DNA of 64,000 bases, taken from assembly GCA_963821735.1 (NCBI GenBank), contig CAWGFK010000070.1, forward strand, positions 1-64,000, read 5' to 3'. Below the pieces are notes generated by a model that saw only the letters and a list, made by a program, of their open reading frames with translations, was not told the DNA's origin and made no database searches. The position numbers were made by a program, and so were the translations under genes. Positions 40,607 through 50,403 of this stretch are shown here, in pieces (position 1 is the stretch's first letter; each line of letters starts with the position of its first letter). The DNA is from Laspinema sp963821735. Its GTDB lineage: Bacteria; Cyanobacteriota; Cyanobacteriia; Cyanobacteriales; Laspinemataceae.

Positions 40607-41998
40607 ATGAAACAAAGGATAGTTGAAATTTTACGAACCGGCGAACCCCAAACCACCGTAACCATTCAGGGGTGGGTCCGCACCAAACGAGAATTAAAAG
40701 AATTTACCTTTGTTGAAGTCAATGATGGTTCCTCCCTAGCGAACCTTCAAATCGTTCTCAACCCCGACTTACCCCAATATGCCGAGATTCTCAAACAACT
40801 CAACACCGGCGCATCCCTAGAAGTCTCCGGCATTCTCGTCGAGTCTCCCGCCAAAGGACAACGGATTGAACTCCACGCCTCCGAGGTTAAACTTTATGGC
40901 GAATCCGACCCAGAAACCTACCCCCTCCAGAAAAAGCGCCACTCTTTTGAGTTTTTGCGGACCATCGGACATTTACGCGGACGCACCAATACGTTTGGGG
41001 CCGTCTTTCGCGTCCGCAACGCTGCTGCGACTGCCATTCACCAATTCTTCCAAGAACGGGGGTTTCTCTGGGTTCATACCCCCATTATGACCGCCAGTGA
41101 CTGTGAAGGGGCCGGGGAAATGTTAGCCGTCACCAGTTTAAATCTCCAGGACATCCCCCGGTTAGAAAATAGCAATCAAGTGGACTATGGGAAAGACTTT
41201 TTCGGCAAACCGGCTTATCTAACAGTCAGTGGTCAATTAGAAGCCGAAGTCATGGCAATGGCGTTGAGCGATGTTTATACCTTTGGTCCAACCTTTCGGG
41301 CGGAAAATTCCAACACTTCCCGACACCTCGCTGAGTTTTGGATGGTCGAACCGGAAATGGCCTTTTGTGACCTAACCGGAGATATGGATTTAGCCGAAGC
41401 ATTCTTAAAATATATCTTTAAGTTTGTGTTGGAAAAATGCCCGGAAGATATGGAATTTTTCAACCAACGCATCGATAAAACGGTGCTAGAAACGGCCAAT
41501 AATATCATTGATAATCAGTTTGAGCGGGTGACCTATACCGAAGCGGTTGCCCTGTTGAAAAAAGCCGATAAAAAGTTTGAGTTTCCCGTAGAGTGGGGAC
41601 TAGATTTACAGTCGGAACATGAACGTTATCTGGCCGAAGAGTTATTTAAAAAACCGGCGATCGTCACCGATTATCCCGTAGAAATCAAAGCCTTCTACAT
41701 GAGGCTAAATGATGACAACAAGACGGTAGCGGCGATGGATATCCTCGCCCCCAAAATTGGTGAAATCATCGGCGGTTCCCAACGGGAAGAACGTCTCGAT
41801 ATTCTCCAACGTAGGTTAGAACAGCAAGGACTCAGTATTGAGGATTATTGGTGGTATTTAGATTTACGCCGCTACGGGAGCGTTCCTCATGCCGGGTTCG
41901 GTTTAGGATTCGAGCGCTTAGTCCAATTTATGACGGGCATGAGCAACATCCGGGATGTGATTCCCTTCCCCCGTGCACCCCTGAGCATCGATTTTTAA
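40607..41998 (+). CDS. asnS: Asparaginyl-tRNA synthetase
   Basis: Class IIb aminoacyl-tRNA synthetase that charges tRNA-Asn. The 463-residue protein has the N-terminal OB-fold anticodon-binding domain (VTIQGWVRTKRELKEFTFVE), motif 1 around FFQERGFLWVHTPIMTASDC, motif 2 FRAENSNTSRHLAEFWMVEP and motif 3 GFGLGFERLVQFMTGMSNIR with the catalytic Arg. Asn specificity is shown by the overall AsnRS pattern (EMLAVTSL, LEAEVMAMALSDVYTFGPTF, YPVEIKAFYMRLNDD). I chose the ATG at 40607 (MKQRIVEIL), preceded by AGAAGAAA; an upstream in-frame extension has no AsnRS similarity. Complete and intact. Confidence 0.95.
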   Translation: MKQRIVEILRTGEPQTTVTIQGWVRTKRELKEFTFVEVNDGSSLANLQIVLNPDLPQYAEILKQLNTGASLEVSGILVESPAKGQRIELHASEVKLYGESDPETYPLQKKRHSFEFLRTIGHLRGRTNTFGAVFRVRNAAATAIHQFFQERGFLWVHTPIMTASDCEGAGEMLAVTSLNLQDIPRLENSNQVDYGKDFFGKPAYLTVSGQLEAEVMAMALSDVYTFGPTFRAENSNTSRHLAEFWMVEPEMAFCDLTGDMDLAEAFLKYIFKFVLEKCPEDMEFFNQRIDKTVLETANNIIDNQFERVTYTEAVALLKKADKKFEFPVEWGLDLQSEHERYLAEELFKKPAIVTDYPVEIKAFYMRLNDDNKTVAAMDILAPKIGEIIGGSQREERLDILQRRLEQQGLSIEDYWWYLDLRRYGSVPHAGFGLGFERLVQFMTGMSNIRDVIPFPRAPLSIDF

Positions 41999-42010
41999 TG
42001 CGGGAAAAAA

Positions 42011-42072
42011 AACCGGGTTTCTACCTTAAATTGATTGCTTTTTGGCAGAGATTTTGATAAGAAACCCGGGTT
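42011..42072. repeat. Inverted repeat between convergent genes (AACCGGGTTTCT family)
   Basis: AACCGGGTTTCT at 42011-42022 faces AGAAACCCGGGTT at 42060-42072 (one bulged G), with a T-rich loop. It lies just after asnS and before the end of the Pro-rich gene, so it may help terminate both. The same core occurs at 15505-15520. Confidence 0.6.
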
Positions 42073-42095
42073 CTAATTTTTAGGATAACTCCGGA

Positions 42096-43746
42096 CTAGG
42101 GATTGGAGAAGGTATTAATATTACCGCCTCCAATATGGCGACCGGGAGTTGAATTGGGGACTGAAAACGGCTGAATCGGTTGAATGGGTTGGACTGCTGG
42201 GGTATCTCGGTTGGGATTAAGTCCCGAATTGTCCAGTTGAGGAGACTGAACCGAGGGGGGATTTACGGGTTGATAGGTCGGGACATTGGTGGGTTGATTC
42301 AGGGGGGAGGGACTGGGGAGATTATTGGGTTGAGTCCGGGGTTGAACTCCTGGAGAAACAGCAGGAGAGTTGCCTACAGATTGGTTACTAGGAGGCTGAT
42401 AGATCGAGGAGTTGGGGGTTAAATCCTTGGCAGTTCCAAGGTTGTTGGGTGCTTGGGGAGCAGCGGTGGGTGCAGTTGGAGCTAAGGGAACGGGTTGCCC
42501 TCCCGATCGCAATAAATAATCATAGGCATTGGTGGGGTTGGAATTTGGAACCACCGGGGTTGCGGGAAGGGGTTGATAGTTGTTCGGATTGTTGGCATCC
42601 TCAGAGTAATCCAGGGTATAGTTTGGACTCGTTTCTCCCGGCAATCTGGGGGTGATGGGCCCGTTCGGATCCACGGATGGCTGATTGGAAAGGGATTCCT
42701 GGGTTCCGGAGGAATTGGGGCGATTCCCGGAGGTGCTGTTAGGCATTTGCGCCGGTTGAGGCGAGTTTCCGTAGGGACTCGGAGAAGTTAAGGGTGTGCC
42801 GTAAGGGTTATTGGGTCCGGGTGGAATTGGGTTGGCGTAGGGATTAGCCCCATTTTGGGGAGTGCCGTTAGGCGTTTGTGCCGGTTGAGGGGTGTTTCCG
42901 GAGGGAGTTCGGTGAAGTTCGGGACCCGGAGTTGGCCGGATTTTGAGTGGCGTTGGGGCGATTTTCAGCAGCACTCTCACGATTGGAGTCTCTTTGGGGG
43001 GTAGAGTCTCCCCCTTGACTCGCTTCGGGATTGTCAGGGTTGCGATCGCCACTCGTAGAGTTGTTGCGAGAATACAAGCGATCCATTGCCGATTGCAAGG
43101 GACTCACTGGCAATCGGGTCAGGTTTGGAGCCTCAAAATTATTAACGCCACCGGAATAGATTCCCAAGCGATTCCCGGGAGGCGGGGGGGTCCCATTGTT
43201 GTTTTCCGGAGGCGTAGGCACGCCGAGAATGCTCACCTCGGGTAACGCTTCAGATTCAGAGGCGGCATCATCGGATGAGGGTAAAAGCGAGAGTTCTGGC
43301 AGCTTGTATAAATCTTCCCAGTTTTGATTGGAGTCCTGCTCGCCCTCTACACCCCGATTAGCCGAGGAGAGAATGGGGATGGGTTGCGATCGCGTTGATC
43401 GAGACCTCCGGTTAGTATTGCTCGGGGGAGGCAGTGGAATGGGCGGTGGCGGCTCCATTTCCTTCAAATCATTGAGCAGCACCGCAGAACTATCAATATC
43501 TGCGGCGATCGCACTGTCTTCCGGGGACATTTCCATCCACCCTTCTGGTTGATTCCCCACCTCCAACTCCTCTTCATCCTCTAGGTTCAACAGATAAAAT
43601 CCTTCGGGGTTGTTGGAGAACTCCCAGATCAACAGGGTTAACAGTCCCAGAATCAGTACGGAACCCCACACGAAGGGTCGCGTGTAATTTCTTAACTTGG
43701 CTCGGATTTTGCGGACAGTAGGAGAGGTTGGTTTAGGGTGTGACAT
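42096..43746 (-). CDS. Pro/Asn/Ser-rich membrane-anchored protein, one frameshift
   Basis: About 550 residues after repair. The N-terminus is basic (RKIRAKLRNYTRPF) and followed by one membrane helix (VWGSVLILGLLTLLIW); the remainder is a long, low-complexity, presumably extracytoplasmic region rich in Pro, Asn, Ser and Gln, with poly-Pro patches (EPPPPIPLPPP) and repeated NPYG/PQPAQTPN-like pieces. The frame breaks at 42903-42905, where a C-run on the coding strand is one base short; adding one C joins NSGSRTSPN to SGNTPQPAQTPNG. I start it at 43746 (MSHPKPTSPTVRK). It resembles the flexible linker part of cell-envelope-spanning proteins. It lies just downstream of lptF/G on the same strand; function unknown. 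Confidence 0.7.
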
Positions 43747-43967
43747 AGCTTTTAATGCCGAGCGAATTGACAAGGCAGAGGGATGAGCTGATCCAACGGT
43801 GCTTATTTTATAGAATACTCGCACTTTAGAGGCGAGGAAATCAGTTCTGGATAAACTTTTTATAAAGATTGTCTACTTTATTATTATAGTCTTTAAATGG
43901 ATTGATAAGCCCTTATTGATAAGGGTGTTCAGGATTAGTAATCTGAAATCTCAGCCTTAAGAGCATG

Positions 43968-43993
43968 AGAGCCACGGCGATCGCCGTGGCTCT
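43968..43993. repeat. Perfect 26-base palindrome centred on a HIP1 octamer
   Basis: Arms AGAGCCACGGCGA and TCGCCGTGGCTCT meet at GCGATCGC with no loop mismatch. It lies between the lptF/G stop and the Pro-rich gene. No T-run follows on either strand, so it is not a canonical terminator. A similar one is at 57449-57472. Confidence 0.8.
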
Positions 43994-44021
43994 ATAGGGT
44001 CCCTCTACCACCCACCCCAGT

Positions 44022-45197
44022 TTATCGGGAGGCCCGCACTAACAAAAATCCGCCAATCACTAACCCCAGCGCCATTGGCAACCAAGCTGCCATAAAGGGC
44101 GAGAGAATCGCCAGTTGACCCAAAGCATTGGCGAGAAACGCCGTTAAATAATAGCCAAAAATGATAATAATGCTAATTCCAAAACTGGTTGCTTTACTGG
44201 CGCGGCGCGGTCCGAGTCCCAAGGTGGACCCGACTAACCCAAACAGAACACAGACAAAGGGCAGGGCATATTTTTGCTGAATTCGCACCTCTAACTCCCG
44301 AATATCCTTTTCACTCCCGCCATAGCGAATAATTTCCAGTCGTTCCTTGGCTTGGGCAATGCTCATTTCCCCGTAATCGCGCCCTCGGGAAGCTAAATCT
44401 AAAGGAGTGCGAGGAAGTTGGAGTTCTTGATGTTCAAACCGGACAATATTGCGATAAGAGCCATCAGGGGCGATTAAATAAATTGTGCCATTAAAAAAAT
44501 CCCAGCTATTTTCCTTGGGATTCCAAATCGCCGATTCCGATGCAATAATTTGGCTGACTCCAGTCTGGGAACGGTCGAGAATGGTTAAAGTTTTCATCCG
44601 TTCCCCATCGAATTCTTCCGCATAAAACAAGCGTTTCATCACCGTGACTCGGTTCCCGTCTTCTTGGGTTACCCGGTCAAATTCCGTGTAAATAATATTC
44701 CGGTCCTGAAAAGAGGGTCTCTCTTGATTCAGGGCTCGCTGTAAGGTGATGGTTGCCTCATAGTTGGCTGCCGGAACAATCAGTTCATTAAAGGCAAAGG
44801 TCAATCCGGTGACGCAAAAGCTCAGGGCGATCGCCGGAACGACTAATCGATAGACGCTCACGCCACAACTGCGTAAGGCGACGATTTCGCTATCGGCAGA
44901 CATCCGCGAATACCCCATCAAGGTGGCGAGTAACACGGACATGGGAAAGGCTAGAACGATAAAATCCGGGAGTTTTAATAGGAAAATTTGGACAGCAATT
45001 TCTATCGGTAAGCCTTTTTCCGTGACACGACGCACGAGGTCAAATAAGGTCCCGATCGCCACCCCCACGGAAGAAAATGAGCCAACTCCAAAGAGAAACG
45101 GCCCAATTAACTCAAGGGCGATATAGCGATCCATCACCGAGCCTCGCAACAGCCACCAACTGAAGGATTGAAAAGATTTTAATGAATTCGAGATCAT
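44022..45197 (-). CDS. LPS export permease LptF/LptG family
   Basis: Inner-membrane permease of the LptB2FG complex that extracts lipopolysaccharide for transport to the outer membrane. Six membrane helices surround a periplasmic jellyroll domain: the N-terminal block (MDRYIALELIGPFLFGVGSF, FIVLAFPMSVLLATLMGYSR, SEIVALRSCGVSVYRLV), a beta-rich middle and the C-terminal block (FVCVLFGLVGSTLGLGPRRA, SIIIIFGYYLTAFLANALGQ). Cyanobacteria often have a single LptF/G-like protein, so I give no F or G letter. The ATG at 45197 adds a lead; the Met at 45134 (MDRYIALEL) may be the true start. It lies downstream of lptB and lptA on the same strand. Confidence 0.88.
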   Translation of the reverse strand: MISNSLKSFQSFSWWLLRGSVMDRYIALELIGPFLFGVGSFSSVGVAIGTLFDLVRRVTEKGLPIEIAVQIFLLKLPDFIVLAFPMSVLLATLMGYSRMSADSEIVALRSCGVSVYRLVVPAIALSFCVTGLTFAFNELIVPAANYEATITLQRALNQERPSFQDRNIIYTEFDRVTQEDGNRVTVMKRLFYAEEFDGERMKTLTILDRSQTGVSQIIASESAIWNPKENSWDFFNGTIYLIAPDGSYRNIVRFEHQELQLPRTPLDLASRGRDYGEMSIAQAKERLEIIRYGGSEKDIRELEVRIQQKYALPFVCVLFGLVGSTLGLGPRRASKATSFGISIIIIFGYYLTAFLANALGQLAILSPFMAAWLPMALGLVIGGFLLVRASR

Positions 45198-45408
45198 GGG
45201 AAGTGTGAGGAGGAGTTGATGCGATGGCAGTTTTTAGCAGACCGGAGAGGGACTGCATGAACCCTAAATCTGGTTATTAAAATGAGGGGAAATCCCTCGA
45301 TTATTCTCAGTTAATGAAAGTTAAATCATGTTATTTTTGGGATAAATGGGAATTGAAAACCGTAATTGTTAAAGAAAAAAGCGCGATTAAACAGAGATTG
45401 AGCTAATT

Positions 45409-46140
45409 TTAAGATAGCGTAAAATTCTCCCCGAGATAATATTGTCGGACCAGGGGATTGGTGGCGAGTTCCTCCGGGGTGCCAAATGCGAGGATTTGTC
45501 CATCCCGCATGATGTAGGCGCGATCGGTGATGGCGAGGGTTTCGCGGACATTGTGATCGGTAATTAGGATCCCCATCTGGCGATCGCGGAGTTTGGCGAC
45601 GATTTGCTGCATTTCCGACACGGCGATCGGGTCAACCCCAGCAAAGGGTTCATCTAACAGCAAAAAGGTAGGACCCTCTCCTCGCACGGCTAAGGCCCTT
45701 GCCATTTCAGTCCTGCGGCGTTCTCCCCCGGAGACATTTTTGCCCTTCGTATGGGCGACCACTTGCAGCCGAAACTCTCGCAACAGGGTATTCAAACGCT
45801 GCTGCCACTGCCAAGGCGGGACTTTCGTTTGTTCCAAAACCAGCAAAATGTTATCTTGGACCGTCAGATTGCGAAAAATGCTCGGTTCTTGAGCCAGATA
45901 GCCAATTCCCAACCTAGCGCGGTCTTGGATGGATAACGGGGTAATATCGACGTTATCGAGCCAAATTTTCCCCTGGGTGGGTTTTTCTAGTCCCGTCACC
46001 ATATAAAAGGTGGTGGTTTTTCCGGCCCCATTAGGACCGAGCAACCCGACAATTTCCCCTTGGGAAACCGAAAGGCTCACCCGGTTGACGACGGCACGCT
46101 TGCCGTAGGATTTGTGAACATTCTCCAACCATATTTTCAC
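45409..46140 (-). CDS. lptB: LPS export ABC transporter ATP-binding protein LptB
   Basis: Cytoplasmic ATPase that drives lipopolysaccharide extraction with LptF/G. The 243 residues contain Walker A GLLGPNGAGKTTTFYMVTGL, Q-loop region IGYLAQEPSIFRNLTV, signature VSGGERRRTEMARAL, Walker B FLLLDEPFAGVDPIAV and the switch His in ITDHNVRETLAI; YIMRDGQILAFGTPEEL matches LptB closely. The ATG at 46140 gives the standard N-terminus (MKIWLENVHKSYGKR). About 210 bases separate it from lptF/G and 150 from lptA, all on the minus strand, so the cluster is probably co-transcribed in the order lptA-lptB-lptF/G. Confidence 0.94.
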   Translation of the reverse strand: MKIWLENVHKSYGKRAVVNRVSLSVSQGEIVGLLGPNGAGKTTTFYMVTGLEKPTQGKIWLDNVDITPLSIQDRARLGIGYLAQEPSIFRNLTVQDNILLVLEQTKVPPWQWQQRLNTLLREFRLQVVAHTKGKNVSGGERRRTEMARALAVRGEGPTFLLLDEPFAGVDPIAVSEMQQIVAKLRDRQMGILITDHNVRETLAITDRAYIMRDGQILAFGTPEELATNPLVRQYYLGENFTLS

Positions 46141-46288
46141 TCGGAACTATCCTCTTGGGACTAAGGGCTAATCTCTACAACCGGAGCCGTGTTTTAACCG
46201 ATTGGAGAGAAGGAGTTACCGAACAGGCGATCGCCCCTGCATACTCCTTCTTAACCATTTTTAACCGTTCAGGAGTCCATCGTCTCCT

Positions 46289-46735
46289 TTAAAGTCCAGG
46301 AGCGGTCCCATCCGGTAGGAAATAAATCGACTCCACTTGTTTGTTTTCTTCGGGAAGGGCAATAAATCGGCCCTCATCCAAAAGATAGGTAATCGTTTCC
46401 CCGCGAATGCTGTTGTTATCTTGGATCACATAAGCATTACCACTAAGCACGATGCGTTGCTCGCGGCTAAAAAACTGGGCTTGGGCTGCGGTCCCTTGCA
46501 TATTTCGCGCAGGATAATTGATGCGGACATTGCCGCGTGCCGTGATAATCCCGGTTCTGGAGTCAGATTCTTGCATATCCGATCGCACTCGCAAGGCACG
46601 GTTGTCTTGCTGGGCATTCGGCGTTTGCGGATAACTCGGCATGGCAACAACGCTCGACAAAGCGACTGGCATCATCAATGCCAACCCGAGGCGAAGCAAT
46701 AAATGTGACGAACTTAAGCGGACAGAGGGGATCAT
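46289..46735 (-). CDS. lptA: LptA/OstA-like periplasmic LPS-transport protein
   Basis: A 148-residue exported protein. A signal peptide (LLLRLGLALMMPVALSSVVA) precedes an OstA_N beta-jellyroll: SDMQESDSRTGIITARGNVR, AAQAQFFSREQRIVLSGNAY, NNSIRGETITYLLDEGR. LptA proteins polymerise in the periplasm to form the bridge that carries lipopolysaccharide from LptB2FG(C) to the outer membrane. The ATG at 46735 (MIPSVRL) fits the signal peptide better than the in-frame Met 11 codons upstream. Placement directly before lptB supports the assignment. Confidence 0.88.
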   Translation of the reverse strand: MIPSVRLSSSHLLLRLGLALMMPVALSSVVAMPSYPQTPNAQQDNRALRVRSDMQESDSRTGIITARGNVRINYPARNMQGTAAQAQFFSREQRIVLSGNAYVIQDNNSIRGETITYLLDEGRFIALPEENKQVESIYFLPDGTAPGL

Positions 46736-47848
46736 AGCTGGGTTCTCTGGTATAGGCACGATAAGCACATTCGCAAGAGGATTGCAGATGGAGTTCTGCC
46801 ATCTTCTATTGGTAGTTTAGCCAATCCTACCAATCCGTAATCCGGATCGCGTCCGGGGGCAACTTCTGCAGCCTCCGTTCTGCTTGATGTTTGACGGTTT
46901 CCAGTCCTCCGAAGTTTCGGAAGCCTTGACTAGGACAAGATTTTACCAAACTTTATCTCCCTCTGGATTAAGGGCCAGAAGCTTTCTGTCTCTTGAGCGG
47001 TTGTGACCTCTGTTCACCCTACCGGGGTCCAGTGTTCCGGGCAATGGCCTAAAGCATCTATCTAAAGGAGGATTTAATCCTAGGAATTAGGTGATTTTTC
47101 CCTAAGTAATGAAAGCGAAAAATCACCGATGACTGTTCCACCTTCATCCCTCCTGGGGTGGCCTTTTTTCCTTCATCTTAATGGCTTCCAGGTCATTTTT
47201 CCGGATTTTAAGTTCTAAATTTGAAAATTTTATAATCTCTTTTATTTTTTCTCCAATAAATTTAATTAAACGCCTCTAATCTCTTGAAAATTTAAGTATT
47301 ATCCCTGATAAAAAACTTTAAAAATTTGATTATCCTAAGAACAGGGTCACCCGAAATTCATTTAAAATCATTCTCCAACCCCTACTCTTCAGCTTTTTTT
47401 TAAAAAAGCTTGACTCAATCCTTCCCCAAAACCAGGTTATCCCTGTCCCTGCAAGGAACAAAAATGCAAAATATTGCTGGGTAGAATTAAACTATTTAAA
47501 ACTTATTTGCTTGCTTAAACAAACAAATGTCAAATTAGTAAATTTCACTTAAGGTAAAGAGAAAAATTGTTACGGCCAATGAATTAATTTTGACCGTTTT
47601 TTTATCAATTATCCTAGGTTAATTCTAAGCATGGTTTTTTTAAATTGAGGCTGATTTTTTTACTAGAGTTTGCCGGAAAATTATTAAACCCCTTGAAAAG
47701 CTAACTATAAAAAGAGGCAATAGCGAGACAGGATCGGGTTCCAAATTTTCTGATTCTATCCAGCAGATACTGCCTAGGATTTCGCTGGAGAATAGGAAAT
47801 TTTTTAACCTGTAATAGCCCTCATTAAACTTGAACTGGAGGAAGTCCC
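46736..47848. other. Long AT-rich intergenic region with an 11-bp inverted repeat
   Basis: About 1.1 kb between divergent lptA and the RTX gene. GGTGATTTTTC at 47090-47100 pairs perfectly with GAAAAATCACC at 47117-47127. The section 47,200-47,800 is strongly AT-rich with T-runs. No gene is recognised. TGGAGGA at 47836-47842 is the ribosome site of the RTX gene. The length suggests a long leader or an unrecognised small RNA. Confidence 0.5.
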
Positions 47849-50368
47849 GTGGAAGGATTTTTAGAGTTAAATGCCTTTGCCGTGCTTGTAAATGAGACGG
47901 ACTATTTAACGGCTAATCCCGACGTCAAAATCGCGGTAGAGACGGGGATATTCACCTCGGGATTAGAACATTTTCAACGGCATGGAAAACAGGAAGGCCG
48001 TCAACCGATCGCCGGATACAATACCGCTTCCTTTTTAACCAACAATGCCGATGCAGTTGTGGCGACTCCTCTAGCGGATTTTATCCTCGCACTGGATGGA
48101 GACGATCGCCTTTTCGGATTAGAAGGAAATGACTTTATTAATGGCAATTCGGGAAATGACTTCATCAATGGCAACCCGGGAAATGATACCCTTCATGGGG
48201 GACAAGGAAATGATGTGTTGCGAGGGGGTCAGGAAAATGATTTCCTATTTGGAGACTTAGGAGATGATACCCTTTATGGGGATTTGGGTTCGGATACATT
48301 AACGGGTGGCAGTGGCAATAATGTCTTTGCGATCGCCAGGAGAGACGATGTATCCGGTTTTCGGTCCACCGGCAGCGCCAACTTGCCAGAAGCGGACTGG
48401 ATTATGGATTTTAAAAACAATCTCGATCGCATTTATTTAAACGGTGGACTAGCATTTGAAGACCTGAATATTTTTCAAGGGACAGGTGCTTATGCTAGTC
48501 ATACTATCATTCAAGATAAAATCACCGCTGACTATTTAGCAATCTTAAATGGGGTCGATTTCACAACCCTAGATCGGAATGATTTTATCTCCCTTTCTCC
48601 CCCCACTTCTTCTGATCCAGAGATTGTATTTGCACCCACGCCATCTGGAGAAATCTCTAATCCGCAACCCACACCCACACCGGAACCCACACCAGACCCC
48701 ATTGTTGAACCCACACCCACACCGGAACCCACACCCACACCGGAACCCACACCCACACCGGAACCCACACCAGAACCCACACCAGGCGAGGTGGGATTTA
48801 GTGCACCGATCTTTACGATTAAAGAAGATGGAACAGCGATCGCCTCTGTCAGCGTTGTTAGGACGGATGGCAGTGATGGCGAAATTAGTGCCGATTTGCT
48901 CCTCAGCAATGGTACCGCAACTGCACCCACCGATTACACCAATCAACCCATAACCATCACCTTTGGCGCGGGAGATACGACTCCTAAAACCGTCCCGATT
49001 ACCCTCATTGATGATAGCGAAGTCGAACCCACAGAAACCCTTAATTTATCCCTAGGAAATCTCTTCGGTGGTGCAGTATTGGGAACTCAAAATACCGCGA
49101 TTGTGGAAATTCTTGACAATGATAATCCCAATAATTTAGAACTCACCCAGGCAACTTATTTAGGAGGTGCTGGAAATGACGAAGCGAGTGCTGTGCAGAT
49201 TTCTCCGATTGATCGCGCCATTACTGTGGCGGGGAATTTAAACGGAACAGCGCAACTCCTGCGATTTTCTGAGCGTGGGGATACCCTTCTATCGCAAACG
49301 GATTTAAGCGGGACTGTCAAGGATTTAGATATCGATCGCGACAGTGGAGAAATTGTCACCGTCGGGGATTTTGGGATTAAAGTATTTGACAGTACCGGAA
49401 CGAACCTTGTCTGGTCCCAATCGGGAATGGTGGATCGAGTGGCAGTCGCCAATAATGGTGCGATCGCCACCTTAAACATTGCCACGGATACCGTCACCCT
49501 CTGGAGTGGGACTGGCACTTCCCTCGCCTCCACCACCTTAACGGGTACCGATATTCGTCCCTCGGATATTGCCATTAATCCCCTAAATAATCAGGTTTAT
49601 GTCACGGGATTTAATCAAGTTTCCACGAACTTGCAAACCCCCTTTATCCGAGGATTTGATACCAGCTTAAATCTGCTATGGAATACCTGGGATTACAGTG
49701 AGCGTGAAGTCACATCGCAAAATTTAGGCGCAGATACTCGGGGAGAACGCTTAACCATTGGTGATGATGGCACTCTCTATTTTCTTGGAAAGACTGATGG
49801 GGGAAATAACGTTTTTACTCGGGATGGGGATACGATTACCACGAACCTTGGCAGTCGGTTAATTCAGCAGGATGAATATAATAATTTATCCGGCGCTGGT
49901 AGTGGTTCATTTACATTTTTTGCTAAAATTGATAGCAGTACCGGCGTCATTGACCGGGGTCAATTTATTGCCACTCGCCTGAGTAATGGGAATGCCAATA
50001 GTTTCAATCCCAATTCCATTGCTGTCGATGAATCCGGAAATGTTTACATTGGCGGTGCTGCTGCTGCCTCTATTCAAAACCGGAATTTAAAAACCATTAA
50101 TGGGGATCCGGTGGGGAATTATACCCTCGGTGAAATGGCCGTGTTGGGAGTCTCCGCAGATTTTACCACCCGCCAATTCTGGACGCCGTTAACGGAGTCA
50201 GGGGATCTCGATGGGTCATCGGGAACGGTCAATTCTTTTGCCGTGGCAGGCGATCGCGCAGTGATTTTCGGAACAGTTAATAATCCCGGGGTTGCCACCA
50301 CATCTAATGCTATCAATCCCAATCCATTAGGGGGAACGGATGCCTATTTAGCAAGTTGGGTAGTTTAA
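47849..50368 (+). CDS. RTX calcium-binding / Calx-beta / beta-propeller-like surface protein
   Basis: An 839-residue, probably secreted or surface protein lacking a classical signal peptide. The N-terminus (residues 1-60) carries a DYLTANPDVKIAVETGIFTS region seen in front of other cyanobacterial RTX proteins. RTX nonapeptides (GNDFINGNSGNDFINGNPGN and relatives) span about 85-165 and should bind Ca2+. A PTPEPTPTPEPT linker lies around 270-315, a Calx-beta domain (FTIKEDGTAIASVSVVRTDG ... PTETLNLSL) at about 320-425, and a beta-propeller-like SBBP-type region (TYLGGAGNDEASAVQI, NVYIGGAAAA) to the end. The GTG at 47849 follows a good ribosome site. RTX proteins usually leave by type I secretion; no secretion genes are adjacent. 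Likely role: adhesion or envelope function. Confidence 0.85.
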   Translation: MEGFLELNAFAVLVNETDYLTANPDVKIAVETGIFTSGLEHFQRHGKQEGRQPIAGYNTASFLTNNADAVVATPLADFILALDGDDRLFGLEGNDFINGNSGNDFINGNPGNDTLHGGQGNDVLRGGQENDFLFGDLGDDTLYGDLGSDTLTGGSGNNVFAIARRDDVSGFRSTGSANLPEADWIMDFKNNLDRIYLNGGLAFEDLNIFQGTGAYASHTIIQDKITADYLAILNGVDFTTLDRNDFISLSPPTSSDPEIVFAPTPSGEISNPQPTPTPEPTPDPIVEPTPTPEPTPTPEPTPTPEPTPEPTPGEVGFSAPIFTIKEDGTAIASVSVVRTDGSDGEISADLLLSNGTATAPTDYTNQPITITFGAGDTTPKTVPITLIDDSEVEPTETLNLSLGNLFGGAVLGTQNTAIVEILDNDNPNNLELTQATYLGGAGNDEASAVQISPIDRAITVAGNLNGTAQLLRFSERGDTLLSQTDLSGTVKDLDIDRDSGEIVTVGDFGIKVFDSTGTNLVWSQSGMVDRVAVANNGAIATLNIATDTVTLWSGTGTSLASTTLTGTDIRPSDIAINPLNNQVYVTGFNQVSTNLQTPFIRGFDTSLNLLWNTWDYSEREVTSQNLGADTRGERLTIGDDGTLYFLGKTDGGNNVFTRDGDTITTNLGSRLIQQDEYNNLSGAGSGSFTFFAKIDSSTGVIDRGQFIATRLSNGNANSFNPNSIAVDESGNVYIGGAAAASIQNRNLKTINGDPVGNYTLGEMAVLGVSADFTTRQFWTPLTESGDLDGSSGTVNSFAVAGDRAVIFGTVNNPGVATTSNAINPNPLGGTDAYLASWVV

Positions 50369-50403
50369 ACAATTCCAGAATAGATCCGGAATTACAAAGG
50401 GAG

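Noticed and set aside
48532..48946. Minus-strand frames with Gly/Ser/Val-rich or Cys/Gly-rich repeats opposite the RTX linker
   Set aside because: Pure shadow of the PTPEPT tandem repeat.
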